This document shows positions 36,194-44,215 of a DNA stretch of 64,000 bases, in pieces. The DNA comes from Archangium sp. Its GTDB lineage: Bacteria; Myxococcota; Myxococcia; Myxococcales; Myxococcaceae. The notes below the pieces were generated by a model. The model was not told the DNA's origin. It made no database searches and worked only from the letters and a program-made list of their open reading frames with translations. Every line of letters begins with the position of its first letter. Within the stretch, counting starts at the first letter, position 1. The translations under genes and the position numbers were made by a program. Location: assembly GCA_030681645.1 (NCBI GenBank), contig JAUXRX010000048.1:1-64000 (forward strand). Reading direction: 5' to 3'.

Positions 36194-36197
<4 letters not shown>
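34065..36197 (-). CDS. Large ABC transporter permease (FtsX family, extended)
   Basis: A 710-residue permease, about 300 residues longer than LolC or LolE. The N-terminal helix is LIGGLILLGTLIFVLLGGML, and the C-terminal FtsX part has IIFIAAMLIMYLSVLMATLQ followed by MFGTMRAIGAQRGMILSMVL (coupling helix). Between them lie about 500 periplasmic residues with charged, helix-rich segments (RNLYKARDGQAGDPKLEGVP, DLDKFQKSFDRMRIVKGSPV). The extension suggests a cargo- or partner-binding role beyond that of the short permease. It overlaps the ATPase gene by four bases. Confidence 0.85.
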
Positions 36198-36955
<758 letters not shown>

Positions 36956-37104
36956 GTGCAGCACTGGTATCGCAGCGGGACCGGCCTCGCATGAAGAATG
37001 ATGAAGCGCGCACATTCGTTGATGAAGCGGGGTGATTCCTCTACCGTTCGCCCCGGCTGCTGGGTCGCTCCAGTTCGCCGCCGCAATCCTGGGAGGGTGC
37101 CGGC

Positions 37105-37908
37105 ATGAACGAAGAGCAGATCGCCGAAAAGCTCGCGGAGTTCGAGCCGGAGTGGGCGGGCCGGCCCAACCTCTTCGACAAGCAGATCGCGGCCCGAGAC
37201 GTGAAGACGTTGCTCGCGCGCCTCGACGATCAGCTCCCCGGTGTCCGCGCTGACGCGGCTGAAGCGCTGGGCCGGCTCAAGGAAGGCTCCGCCACCGCGC
37301 GGCTCAAGGCGCTGCTCGCCGATCCCGAACCCGCGGTGCGCCGCGCGGCCGCGGTCGGCCTGGCCTCCCTGGGTGACGAGGGCATCAGCAAGGAGTTCGT
37401 CAAAGCGCTCCTCGACCCCGCCGCGAAGGTCGTGGCCGGCGCCGCCGAGGCGCTGGGCCTCTCGGGCTACAAGCCCGCCGTCCCGTACCTGCTCAAGGCG
37501 TACCGCACCGAACACCCGCGCGTGGCGGCTGCCGTGGCCGTCGCCCTGGGCCGCCTGGGCGATCGCCAGGCCGTGCCGTGGCTGCTGCAGGCGCTCAAGC
37601 AGGGCCTGGCTCCCGTCGAGGCCGCCACCGCGCTGGGTGAGCTGGGCGACGCCAGCGCCACGCGCGGACTGTGCGAGGCGCTGGCCCACGAGTTCCCTCC
37701 GCTTCGATCGGCCGCGGCGCGGTCACTGGGCCAGCTCGCCCGCAGCGGCAACTTCGACTTCATCCTCAAGGACACGGCCGTCAGCTCGCTCCACCGGCTG
37801 CTGGCCGATTCTGATCCACGCGTTCAATTCTGTGCGGCCCTCGGTCTCGCCGGTTTCGGCGATCCGGTCGGCAAGCAGAAACTCCAGCAGCACCTCTCCA
37901 CCCACTGA
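37105..37908 (+). CDS. HEAT-repeat protein at the head of the T3SS locus
   Basis: A 267-residue solenoid of HEAT/PBS-lyase-like repeats: LPGVRADAAEALGRLKEGSA, PEPAVRRAAAVGLASLGDEG, RVAAAVAVALGRLGDRQAVP and similar units to the end (VQFCAALGLAGFGDPV). No signal or membrane segment. HEAT proteins are cytoplasmic binding scaffolds. GGGAGGGTG precedes the ATG at good spacing. It is divergent from the ABC operon and begins the run of plus-strand genes leading into the secretion system, so it may be an accessory part, but nothing in the sequence proves that. Confidence 0.75.
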   Translation: MNEEQIAEKLAEFEPEWAGRPNLFDKQIAARDVKTLLARLDDQLPGVRADAAEALGRLKEGSATARLKALLADPEPAVRRAAAVGLASLGDEGISKEFVKALLDPAAKVVAGAAEALGLSGYKPAVPYLLKAYRTEHPRVAAAVAVALGRLGDRQAVPWLLQALKQGLAPVEAATALGELGDASATRGLCEALAHEFPPLRSAAARSLGQLARSGNFDFILKDTAVSSLHRLLADSDPRVQFCAALGLAGFGDPVGKQKLQQHLSTH

Positions 37909-37919
37909 AGAAAGAGCCC

Positions 37920-38213
37920 ATGGCCACCGCGAAAAAAGAGAAGGCGCAGACCCCCGCAGCCGAGCCCCAGGTCGTCCCCGAGCCCAGCTACCCGGTGATC
38001 GAGGGTTTCGTCGAAAAAGCAACGGCAGCTGACATTTCCGCGATGTTCAAGGACCTCAAGGGCGAGCTCAGCGGCCTCAAGGGCCCCAAGGCCGAACAGG
38101 GAAAGAAGATCGGGAAGGCCATCGAACGCACAGAGGAGCTGTTGTCCTACCTGCTCCAAGTTCGTGAAAAGCTTGAGGCCGACCGCAAGGGCAAGGGCGC
38201 CAAGCGGAAGTAG
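37920..38213 (+). CDS. Small Lys-rich helical protein of the T3SS locus
   Basis: A 97-residue protein, 11 bases behind the HEAT gene. The first 25 residues are Ala/Pro/Lys-rich and likely disordered. The rest is one or two charged helices (MFKDLKGELSGLKGPKAEQG, RTEELLSYLLQVREKLEADR) ending in a basic tail. No family recognised. In size it resembles T3SS needle or small chaperone proteins, but the sequence does not support either call. Confidence 0.55.
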   Translation: MATAKKEKAQTPAAEPQVVPEPSYPVIEGFVEKATAADISAMFKDLKGELSGLKGPKAEQGKKIGKAIERTEELLSYLLQVREKLEADRKGKGAKRK

Positions 38214-38243
38214 GGACCGCTCACGCAACTCGCCTTCTCACCG

Positions 38244-38251
38244 TGCGATAA
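38244..38251 (+). promoter_or_regulatory. Possible sigma-28-type -10 box (TGCGATAA)
   Basis: TGCGATAA differs at two of eight positions from the FliA consensus GCCGATAA. It lies 80 bases upstream of the first needle-like gene. The same octamer recurs at 54269-54276 upstream of the second needle-like gene, and a FliA-like sigma factor is encoded in the locus. No convincing -35 element is seen at 11-base spacing, so this is tentative. Confidence 0.35.
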
Positions 38252-38331
38252 TCGAATCACAGGGCGCCTCCGACAAGGGTCGGGGGAACGGAACCCTGGA
38301 AACTTCCCGCTGTTTCCTCAAGGAGAATCAC

Positions 38332-38874
38332 ATGAGCGTCAACAACATCAACGGTGGCATGCCGAACCGCATCTCGATGAACGTCACGGTCGCCAAGCAG
38401 ACTCAGGGCGCGACCTTCGGCGAGAAGGTCAACGCCGGTCTTCACGCGGCTGGTGGGGCTCTCGCCCAGGGCGCTTCGCTCCTCGGCGGCGCGTTGCCCG
38501 GTGGCGCGGTCATCTCGGCGGCGGTCTCGTCGGTCGGTAACCTCGCGGGCGGCGCCGGTGGCGGCGCTGCTGCGGCCAGCTACGCGGCGACGGGTGTCGT
38601 CGGCTTCTCCGGTGGCGCTGGTGGCGCGGCCGTCGGTGGGACGCCGATCAGCGTCGGTGGCGGCTCGGCTGCCGGCCCGAACCTGACGGCGGGCGCTGGC
38701 ACGAACGGCATGGGCGCGTACAACAACGACATCGCCTCGATGTCGGCGCAGAACTCGCAGATGCTGCAGGTTCAGATGGCGATGCAGCGCGAGAACACGA
38801 TGTTCTCGTCGATCTCGAACGTGCTGAAGACCAAGCACGACACCGCGAAGAACTCGGTCGGCAACATCCGCTGA
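38332..38874 (+). CDS. Gly/Ala-rich protein with T3SS-needle-like C-terminus (1)
   Basis: A 180-residue protein; AAGGAG at 38320-38325 sits six bases before ATG 38332. The middle is almost pure Gly/Ala/Ser (GGALAQGASLLGGALPGGAV and on), with no signal peptide. The last 45 residues are an amphipathic helix ending in D-T-A-K-N-S-V-G-N-I-R. This ending and its spacing match the second Gly-rich protein of the locus (ending S-M-I-Q-N-L-R) and recall the conserved I-I-Q-N-F-R ending of needle subunits such as PrgI. It may be an exported needle or filament protein with a long extension. A TPR gene follows 95 bases later, as a chaperone would. Other options are a secreted effector or a surface coat protein. 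Confidence 0.55.
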   Translation: MSVNNINGGMPNRISMNVTVAKQTQGATFGEKVNAGLHAAGGALAQGASLLGGALPGGAVISAAVSSVGNLAGGAGGGAAAASYAATGVVGFSGGAGGAAVGGTPISVGGGSAAGPNLTAGAGTNGMGAYNNDIASMSAQNSQMLQVQMAMQRENTMFSSISNVLKTKHDTAKNSVGNIR

Positions 38875-38900
38875 GCTTCTGACATAGTCGGTGCAACGCG

Positions 38901-38929
38901 AGGGCGGCCCTGGTGGCCGCCCTTCGTGT
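38901..38929 (+). terminator. Hairpin after the first needle-like gene
   Basis: Arms AGGGCGGCC (38901-38909) and GGCCGCCCT (38914-38922) form a perfect 9-bp stem with a 5-base loop, followed by TCGTGTTATTG. The weak T tract suggests partial termination, leaving the first needle-like transcript more abundant than the genes behind it. Confidence 0.6.
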
Positions 38930-38968
38930 TATTGTGGCCCCACACTCTCGCAAAGGACATTGAGCCCC

Positions 38969-39418
38969 ATGGCGGAAGCGAAGTCGGACATCGTCGGCAG
39001 CCTCGTTCCCATGACCAAGCAGCAGGCGATGCTGATGCTCGAGGCGGCCTACCTGTGGATGGATCTGGGGAAGTTCGACAACGCGCGCGAGCTCCTCGCG
39101 GGTGCGGCGTTGCTGATGCCCAAGAGCGAAGTGCCGCAGATCGCGCTGGGCAGCCTCGAGTTCAACCAGGGCCACTTCGACAAGGCGCTCCAGGTCTTCC
39201 GCCGCGCGCAGCAGCTGGCGCCCCGCGCTTCGCTCCCCCGCGCTCACTGCGGCGAGACGCTGCTGTTCATGGGCAAGGTGAACGAGGCGATGAAGGAACT
39301 CAAGTCGGCGCTCGAGCTCGAGCCCAAGAGCGACGGCGCGAAGTTCGCCGAGGCGCTGATCGCCGCCAAAGAGACCGGCGCTCTTCCCCCCCCAAGCAAG
39401 CAGCCGAAGGCGAAGTAA
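38969..39418 (+). CDS. Small TPR protein, candidate T3SS chaperone
   Basis: A 149-residue cytoplasmic protein. Three TPR units are visible: LMLEAAYLWMDLGKFDNARE, IALGSLEFNQGHFDKALQVF and PRAHCGETLLFMGKVNEAMK. It has the size and layout of the class II and needle chaperones (LcrH/SycD, YscG/SctG) that hold hydrophobic export substrates. It follows the first needle-like gene and precedes the sigma and inner-rod genes, which supports a chaperone role for the needle-like protein. Three further TPR proteins of this kind occur at 53786-56308. Confidence 0.65.
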   Translation: MAEAKSDIVGSLVPMTKQQAMLMLEAAYLWMDLGKFDNARELLAGAALLMPKSEVPQIALGSLEFNQGHFDKALQVFRRAQQLAPRASLPRAHCGETLLFMGKVNEAMKELKSALELEPKSDGAKFAEALIAAKETGALPPPSKQPKAK

Positions 39419-39427
39419 GGAAGCGTC

Positions 39428-39838
39428 ATGTCAGTTCGAGGCGTCGGTCGCGGCGGTAAAGCAGGTGGCGCCAGAGGGGCCTCTGGGGCCGGTGGTGCGT
39501 CGAAAGCCGGCGCAGCCAGCGGCGCCTTCGGAGCCAAGGTCGACAAGGCCGAATCGCTCGTGGGTCCCTCGGGCGCAGCGGGCTCGTCCAACGTCGGCAA
39601 CGTGGGCCCCACCGATCCGGTGACGGCGCAGGCGATGGACCTGGTGCGTCAGCTCCGCAGCGGGCAGCTCAAGAGCCGTGAAGAGGCGACCAAGAAGCTG
39701 GTGGCCGACATCCTCCGCGAGAAGGTGCGGACCCAGTCGAAGAAGCTGACCGACAAGATCTTCGAGCAGCTCAAAGACGATCCACGTCTCAACCAGACCC
39801 TCGAGCGCTTGTGGGACCGCGCCGAGGAACAGGAGTAA
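39428..39838 (+). CDS. Protein with Gly/Ala-rich N-terminus, just ahead of the sigma gene
   Basis: A 136-residue protein. Residues 1-65 are Gly/Ala/Ser-rich (GKAGGARGASGAGGASKAGA). Residues 70-136 form charged helices (LVRQLRSGQLKSREEATKKL, FEQLKDDPRLNQTLERLWDR). It stops six bases before the sigma factor starts. An anti-sigma factor of the FlgM kind would fit in size and position, with a helical sigma-binding C-terminus and an unfolded N-terminus that can be exported, but I see no diagnostic FlgM motif. Alternatively it is another export substrate or chaperone. Confidence 0.5.
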   Translation: MSVRGVGRGGKAGGARGASGAGGASKAGAASGAFGAKVDKAESLVGPSGAAGSSNVGNVGPTDPVTAQAMDLVRQLRSGQLKSREEATKKLVADILREKVRTQSKKLTDKIFEQLKDDPRLNQTLERLWDRAEEQE

Positions 39839-39844
39839 TCGGCC

Positions 39845-40612
39845 GTGGCGCTCGGGGAAACCAAGCCTCAGATCCTCGAGAAGTACGGCCCGTACGTACG
39901 GTCACTCGCGGCCCAGGTGCGCAAGCAGTTCAACTCGCAGTTCGAGATGGACGAGCTGGTGGCGTGGGGCCAGATCGGCCTGCTGGAAGCCGCTGAGCGC
40001 TTCGACGCCCGCGTCGGCGCCAACTTCCTCACTTTTGCCCACTACCGCATCAAGGGCGCCATCTACGACGGCCTGCGGAAGATGGGCGTGCTCAAGGGCG
40101 GGGCAGCAGCATCCGAGCGGGCCAACGCCTACATGACCAACCTGTCGGATCGAGGGGGCAGCGGTGGCTCCCTCGACGACGACGTGCGCGAAATCTCAGG
40201 CGCGGTCACGGGCCTGGCGATGGTCTTCGCCACCAGCCTGGAAGGCACCGAAGGTCTTCAGGTTTCCGACGAACAGCTCCCGGCTGACGAAAAAATCCAG
40301 CTCGAGCAGATGCGCCGCCGGGTGCGGGCCGCCATCGAGAAGCTCCCGGAAAAAGAGCGGAAATTGCTCCAGGGCTACTACTTCCAGAACAAGACGCTGG
40401 AAGAGGCCGGGGCCGAGATCGGCCAGTCGAAGAGCTGGGCCAGCCGCCTGCATGCCCGTGCAGTGGAGACCTTGAAGCAACTCCTCGAAGAAGACGACGA
40501 TAACCAGTCAGACCACAACAGGAGCAATGACCATGGCCGGACCACTGGCAGGAATCTCGGCAGCACAGATCGCCCAGCAGAAGCTCCCCGACCAGGCCGC
40601 ACAGCAGGTTAA
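39845..40612 (+). CDS. FliA/SigD-like alternative sigma factor of the T3SS locus
   Basis: A 255-residue sigma-70 family protein from GTG 39845. Region 2 is FEMDELVAWGQIGLLEAAER then FAHYRIKGAIYDGLRKM, with the RIKGAIYDxLR typical of FliA (sigma-28). Region 3 is short and diverged (REISGAVTGLAMV). Region 4 is KLPEKERKLLQGYYFQNKTL then GQSKSWASRLHARAVETLKQ. The basic VPRS motif found after region 2 in FliA is replaced by a Gly/Ala stretch (LKGGAAASERA), which may change promoter choice. It probably drives late T3SS genes. The last 27 or so codons overlap the inner-rod gene, and that tail (NQSDHNRSNDHGRTTGRN) looks non-functional. Confidence 0.82.
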   Translation: MALGETKPQILEKYGPYVRSLAAQVRKQFNSQFEMDELVAWGQIGLLEAAERFDARVGANFLTFAHYRIKGAIYDGLRKMGVLKGGAAASERANAYMTNLSDRGGSGGSLDDDVREISGAVTGLAMVFATSLEGTEGLQVSDEQLPADEKIQLEQMRRRVRAAIEKLPEKERKLLQGYYFQNKTLEEAGAEIGQSKSWASRLHARAVETLKQLLEEDDDNQSDHNRSNDHGRTTGRNLGSTDRPAEAPRPGRTAG

Positions 40613-41060
40613 CAAGGCCGGTCCGAGCAAGTTCGATCAGAGCATGAAGAGCCAGGGCCCCGAGGCCGCTGGCAAGGTGGGCCACGTTCAGCAGGCCCAA
40701 CAGGTTCAGAAGCTCGATCAGCTCAAGCACGTCGAGCAGCTCCAGAAGACCGACAAGGCGGGCTTCAACAAGCTCGACAAGAACGTCACCGGCAAGGGCA
40801 TGGACCCTGTCGCCCAGAAGACCGAGGTCAGCAAGTCGTCTTCGATGATGTCCTCGATGATGGCCAACCTCGAGAAGGGCCAGGCCCACATCGACAAGCT
40901 CATCAACGGCGGCATCTCGGGCGGCAAGTCGATGTCGAACCAGGAGCTGCTCTCGATGCAGGCCGGCATGTACAAGTACACGCAGGAACTCGACCTCGTC
41001 TCGAAGGTCGTCGAGAAGGCCACCAGCGGCCTCAAGGACACCCTCAAGACCCAGGTCTGA
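40533..41060 (+). CDS. sctI: T3SS inner-rod protein SctI-like (FliE/PrgJ position)
   Basis: About 175 residues. The Shine-Dalgarno AGGAG at 40520-40524 is eight bases from ATG 40533 and only two from ATG 40527, so 40533 is preferred. The N-terminal two thirds are Gln/Lys-rich helices (HVQQAQQVQKLDQLKHVEQL). The end, SNQELLSMQAGMYKYTQELD then LVSKVVEKATSGLKDTLKTQ, matches the conserved C-terminus of SctI rod proteins (Y-x-x-E-L-x-L-V-S-K-V-V-x-K-A-T). SctI is exported and joins the SctR/S/T gate to the needle. The gene begins inside the sigma gene and is followed by a strong terminator. Confidence 0.8.
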   Translation: MAGPLAGISAAQIAQQKLPDQAAQQVNKAGPSKFDQSMKSQGPEAAGKVGHVQQAQQVQKLDQLKHVEQLQKTDKAGFNKLDKNVTGKGMDPVAQKTEVSKSSSMMSSMMANLEKGQAHIDKLINGGISGGKSMSNQELLSMQAGMYKYTQELDLVSKVVEKATSGLKDTLKTQV

Positions 41061-41080
41061 GCGTCAGCAGTCCTCAGTGA

Positions 41081-41117
41081 AAAGGGCGGCTTCCATCGCG
41101 GAGGCCGCCTTTTTTCG
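41081..41117 (+). terminator. Rho-independent terminator after sctI
   Basis: AAAGGGCGGCTTCC and GGAGGCCGCCTTTTTT form a stem with one G.U pair and an eight-base loop, ending in six T then CGTTT. It separates the sigma/rod unit from the basal-body genes. It may attenuate rather than end transcription, since no obvious promoter is seen in the 25 bases before sctJ. Confidence 0.8.
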
Positions 41118-41142
41118 TTTCTTTGGATATGGTCGCGCCCTC

Positions 41143-41934
41143 ATGAGCCGTTTCGTGCGCTCCTCCTCTTTCTTCGGCGTGGTCCTCCTCGCTTCTGCGT
41201 GCTCGGTCAACCTCCAGCATGATCTGACGGAGGACGACGCCAACGACATCTACGTGCTCCTGCAGAAGAAGAGCATCGATGCCTCGAAGCTGAAGGAAGG
41301 CGAAGGCAAAGAGGCCCGCTACGTCATCTCGGTGCCCAAGGCCGACGTGGCCACGGCCGCGCAGCTTCTGCGCGAGCATTCCCTGCCGCGGCCCCAGTCT
41401 GACGGCCTGGCCATCTTCAAGATGACCAAGGGCATGATCCCCACCCAGACCGAAGAGCGCGCGATGTTCATCGAGGCGCTCGGCGGCGAGGTCTCGAACG
41501 CGCTCAACCGGATCCCCGGCGTGCTCGAGGCGCGGACGATCGTGATGATCCCCGAGGTGAACGATCTGACGCAGCCCGAGAAGAAGCCCCTGCCGTCCGC
41601 CTCGGTGCTGATCAAGTACATGGCCGTCGACGGCAAGTCGCCGGTGCCGATGGACGACATCCAGTCCTTCGTCGCCAGCGCCGTGCCCGAGCTGAAGAAG
41701 GAGAACGTCAAGGTGCTGATGACCGAGGCGAAGTTCGTCACCGAGGTGAGCGAAGAGCCGCGGCTCCAGCGCATTCTCGGCGTCAACATCGACAAGGCGA
41801 GCGCCGGCACGTTCAAGGCGATCATCGGCGTGTTCGCGCTGCTCTTCATCGCCATGGCCGGCCTGACCGCGTTCATGGTGGTCCGCAAACCCGCCGCGCG
41901 TCCTGCCCCGCGCGCCAAGACCCAGGAAGGCTGA
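41143..41934 (+). CDS. sctJ: T3SS inner-membrane ring lipoprotein SctJ (FliF/YscJ family)
   Basis: A 263-residue lipoprotein: signal peptide with lipobox LLASAC (Cys20), then the ring-building motif domains. DANDIYVLLQKKSIDASKLK and YVISVPKADVATAAQLLREH form RBM1. The second covers AMFIEALGGEVSNALNRIPG and VLEARTIVMIPE, followed by SASVLIKYM. One membrane helix lies near the C-terminus (AIIGVFALLFIAMAGLTAFM). That is the SctJ layout; flagellar FliF is twice as long and has no lipobox. It builds the MS-ring-like inner ring around the export gate. It opens the main structural run and is followed by the FliG-like gene. Confidence 0.93.
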   Translation: MSRFVRSSSFFGVVLLASACSVNLQHDLTEDDANDIYVLLQKKSIDASKLKEGEGKEARYVISVPKADVATAAQLLREHSLPRPQSDGLAIFKMTKGMIPTQTEERAMFIEALGGEVSNALNRIPGVLEARTIVMIPEVNDLTQPEKKPLPSASVLIKYMAVDGKSPVPMDDIQSFVASAVPELKKENVKVLMTEAKFVTEVSEEPRLQRILGVNIDKASAGTFKAIIGVFALLFIAMAGLTAFMVVRKPAARPAPRAKTQEG

Positions 41935-41969
41935 GCCGCTCCCGGCGGGAGCAGCCCAGGTGGTGAGCC

Positions 41970-43460
41970 GTGGAGCAATTCTTCACGTCGCTTTCCAAGC
42001 GACAGACGATGCTCCTGCTGACGTCTCTGGCCTTCGGTGGCTCTGAGGCCGTCGCGGCCTACGAGCACCTCGACCAGGGTGAAGAAGAGCTGCTCAAGCA
42101 CCGCGCCATGGGCGTGCTCCAGATTCCCCGCGACAAGCGCATTCCGCTGCTCGTGCAGGAGATCAAGCGCCTCGTCACGCAGCGCCGCCGCCAGCTCGCC
42201 AGCGCCGACCCGAAGCGGCTCGCCGTGCTGCTCAAGAAGGAACGTTCGACGGTGGTCGAGGTGGTCTTAGGCGCGCTCGCGTCTGACCTCGCGAACGCGG
42301 TGCGGGCCGAGATGGGCAACCCCGCGCCGGTGAAGCTCCTGCGCGACGTGAAGCCCGAGGTGCTGTCGATCGTGCGCTGGAAGCTCGAAGACGCCCTGCG
42401 CTCGAACGCGCCCCAGGTGGGCAGCTTCCGCTTCACCGATCTCTCGATGATGCAGCAGCGCGAGATCCTCGCGGTGGCCGATCGCATGGGCGCGCGCGTG
42501 CTGGCCACGGCGGTGGCGGGGCTGGGTGACGAAGCGAGAGCGGCCTTCCTCACCGCGCTCCCGCCAGATCAGCGCCAGCTGGCGGCGCGGGCCGCGGAGG
42601 CCGGCGCCTCACGCCGCCTCACCGAGAAAGACGCGAAGCTGGTGCTCGAGATGCACGGCGCGCTCGAGAACCCCTCGCAGGGCATGCGCAGCGCGGGCGT
42701 GCAGCGCATCGTGCGCGCCTGCTACGCGCAGTCTCCCGAGTTCGCGCAGCGCTTCGCCGAGCGGCACCAGGGCGAGATCGGCAAGCTCCTCAACCGCTGG
42801 CTGCGCGAAGAGAAGGGCAAGCCGGTCAAGGGCGACGGCGGGCGCCTCGACATCGTCGAGCAGCTCGAGCGCCTCGCGCAGAAGGGCATCGTCGATCGCC
42901 CGATGCGGCTGCCCCCGCCGATGAAGGCGCCCGCGGCGCCGCCGCCCCCGATGCTCCGGCCTCCTCCGGGCAGCTCGGCACCGTCGGGCCAGGCCTCGAG
43001 GGTGGCGCCCAGCTCTTCACCGTCGAACCCGGCGTCGAGAGTGCTCGTCGCGCCGCCGCAGCGCCGCAACACCGGGTCGTCGGCGCAGGCTGCGCCCCTG
43101 CCGCAGAACGCCGCGCGCCGCCCCGCGCCGTCGTCGGGCCAGCCGCCACGCCGCGACCCGATGGCCGATCGCGAAGCGCGCCGCGCCGGGGCGCAGGGCT
43201 CGGGCGTGGTGCCGAACCTCAAGCCGGGCACGCGGCCCACCGACTCGCAGGTGAGGGCCCAGCGGGTGCTGCGCGATGGCAAGCCGCTCGCGAACGACGC
43301 GCTCGCCACCCAGCCGCCCCAGCGCTCGACCTCGCCGGTGCAGGCGATTCCCCGCCGGAAGGACCCGGCGACGGGCCAGCCGACAGGCAGCACCACCAAC
43401 CCCCACCGTTCTGCGGTGCTCAAGGGACCAGGTCGTGGACCGGCCGGTGGTTCGCGTTAG
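41970..43460 (+). CDS. FliG-like protein with Pro-rich tail, in the SctK position
   Basis: A 496-residue protein from GTG 41970. Residues about 78-113 (ADPKRLAVLLKKERSTVVEV, then LASDLANAVRAEM) match the middle domain of flagellar FliG, with its EHPQ motif degraded to KERS. Residues about 152-215 (FRFTDLSMMQQREILAVADR, then VLATAVAGLGDEARAAFLTA) match the C-terminal FliG domain that contacts the MS ring and stator. A third helical region (220-310) and a Pro/Ser/Arg-rich tail of about 180 residues (APAAPPPPMLRPPPGSSAPS) follow. Flagellar operons place fliG exactly here, between fliF and fliH. Injectisomes normally carry SctK instead. It may link SctJ to SctQ. The call rests on motif pattern and position; an SctK-like protein is the alternative. 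Confidence 0.65.
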   Translation: MEQFFTSLSKRQTMLLLTSLAFGGSEAVAAYEHLDQGEEELLKHRAMGVLQIPRDKRIPLLVQEIKRLVTQRRRQLASADPKRLAVLLKKERSTVVEVVLGALASDLANAVRAEMGNPAPVKLLRDVKPEVLSIVRWKLEDALRSNAPQVGSFRFTDLSMMQQREILAVADRMGARVLATAVAGLGDEARAAFLTALPPDQRQLAARAAEAGASRRLTEKDAKLVLEMHGALENPSQGMRSAGVQRIVRACYAQSPEFAQRFAERHQGEIGKLLNRWLREEKGKPVKGDGGRLDIVEQLERLAQKGIVDRPMRLPPPMKAPAAPPPPMLRPPPGSSAPSGQASRVAPSSSPSNPASRVLVAPPQRRNTGSSAQAAPLPQNAARRPAPSSGQPPRRDPMADREARRAGAQGSGVVPNLKPGTRPTDSQVRAQRVLRDGKPLANDALATQPPQRSTSPVQAIPRRKDPATGQPTGSTTNPHRSAVLKGPGRGPAGGSR

Positions 43461-43471
43461 AGTAGCGGCCG

Positions 43472-44215
43472 ATGGATGACGGGCCGCGCGACGAACGAAG
43501 ACCCCCCACGGGGACCCCACGAGTGATCGGGAAGGTCATCAAAGGGAGTGAGAGTGGCGAGGTGTCGCCGCTGAGCGAGAGGTCTGTCGTCGCCCCCTCG
43601 GGCGCAGGCGGTGGCGGTGGCGCTCCGCGCCGCGGTGTCGTCAACGCCGAGGAGTACGAGGCGAAGACCGCGGGCAAGCAGATCATCGCCGAGGCCCAGG
43701 CGAAGGCCGATGAGATCAAGGCCGAGGCCCTGCGCTTCAAGGAAGAGGTCTTCGCCAAGGCGCGCGACGAGGCCAAGGCCGACGTGCAGGCGCGCGCGGC
43801 CGAAGAGATCGCCCGGGCGAAGATGCAGGCGGGGCAGATCGTCGCCGACAGCGAGAAGCAGGTGCTCGAGCTGGCGCTGAAGGTGGCCGCGAAGATCATC
43901 AGCCGCGACCTCGAGCGCGAGCCCGACGTGCTGCTGGAGATCGTGGCCAACTGCACCGAGGCCGCGCGCAGCTCGAAGGCGATGATCTTCAAGGTGCACC
44001 CCGAAGACGGCAAGCGGCTTCGCGAGAAGGCGCCGCGGCTGATCGAGCTGATCGGGCGGTCGGTGGACATCACCATTCGCGACGACTCCGACATCGAGCG
44101 GGGCGGGTGCGTGATCCAGACCGAGTACGGCACCATCGACGGGCAGATCCGCACGCAGTTCGAGATGTTGCGGAACGTGCTGATGCCGGCCGACGCGAAA
44201 AAAGAAGTGAAGTGA
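43472..44215 (+). CDS. sctL: T3SS ATPase stator SctL (FliH/YscL family)
   Basis: A 247-residue cytoplasmic protein. A disordered N-terminus leads into a long coiled coil (EAQAKADEIKAEALRFKEEV, then ARDEAKADVQARAAEEIARA) and a globular C-terminal domain with VAAKIISRDLEREPDVLLEI and SDIERGGCVIQTEYGTIDGQ, hallmark FliH/SctL stretches. It dimerises, binds the ATPase SctN and links it to the SctQ platform. Its stop overlaps the sctN start. Confidence 0.93.
   Translation: MDDGPRDERRPPTGTPRVIGKVIKGSESGEVSPLSERSVVAPSGAGGGGGAPRRGVVNAEEYEAKTAGKQIIAEAQAKADEIKAEALRFKEEVFAKARDEAKADVQARAAEEIARAKMQAGQIVADSEKQVLELALKVAAKIISRDLEREPDVLLEIVANCTEAARSSKAMIFKVHPEDGKRLREKAPRLIELIGRSVDITIRDDSDIERGGCVIQTEYGTIDGQIRTQFEMLRNVLMPADAKKEVK

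Noticed and set aside
37920-38213. Needle subunit SctF call for the 97-residue protein
   Set aside because: Size fits, but the sequence is Lys-rich with a basic tail and lacks the conserved needle C-terminus.
41970-43460. Simple SctK assignment
   Set aside because: Position would fit SctK, but the middle and C-terminal segments resemble FliG more closely, so a FliG-like call is preferred with moderate confidence.
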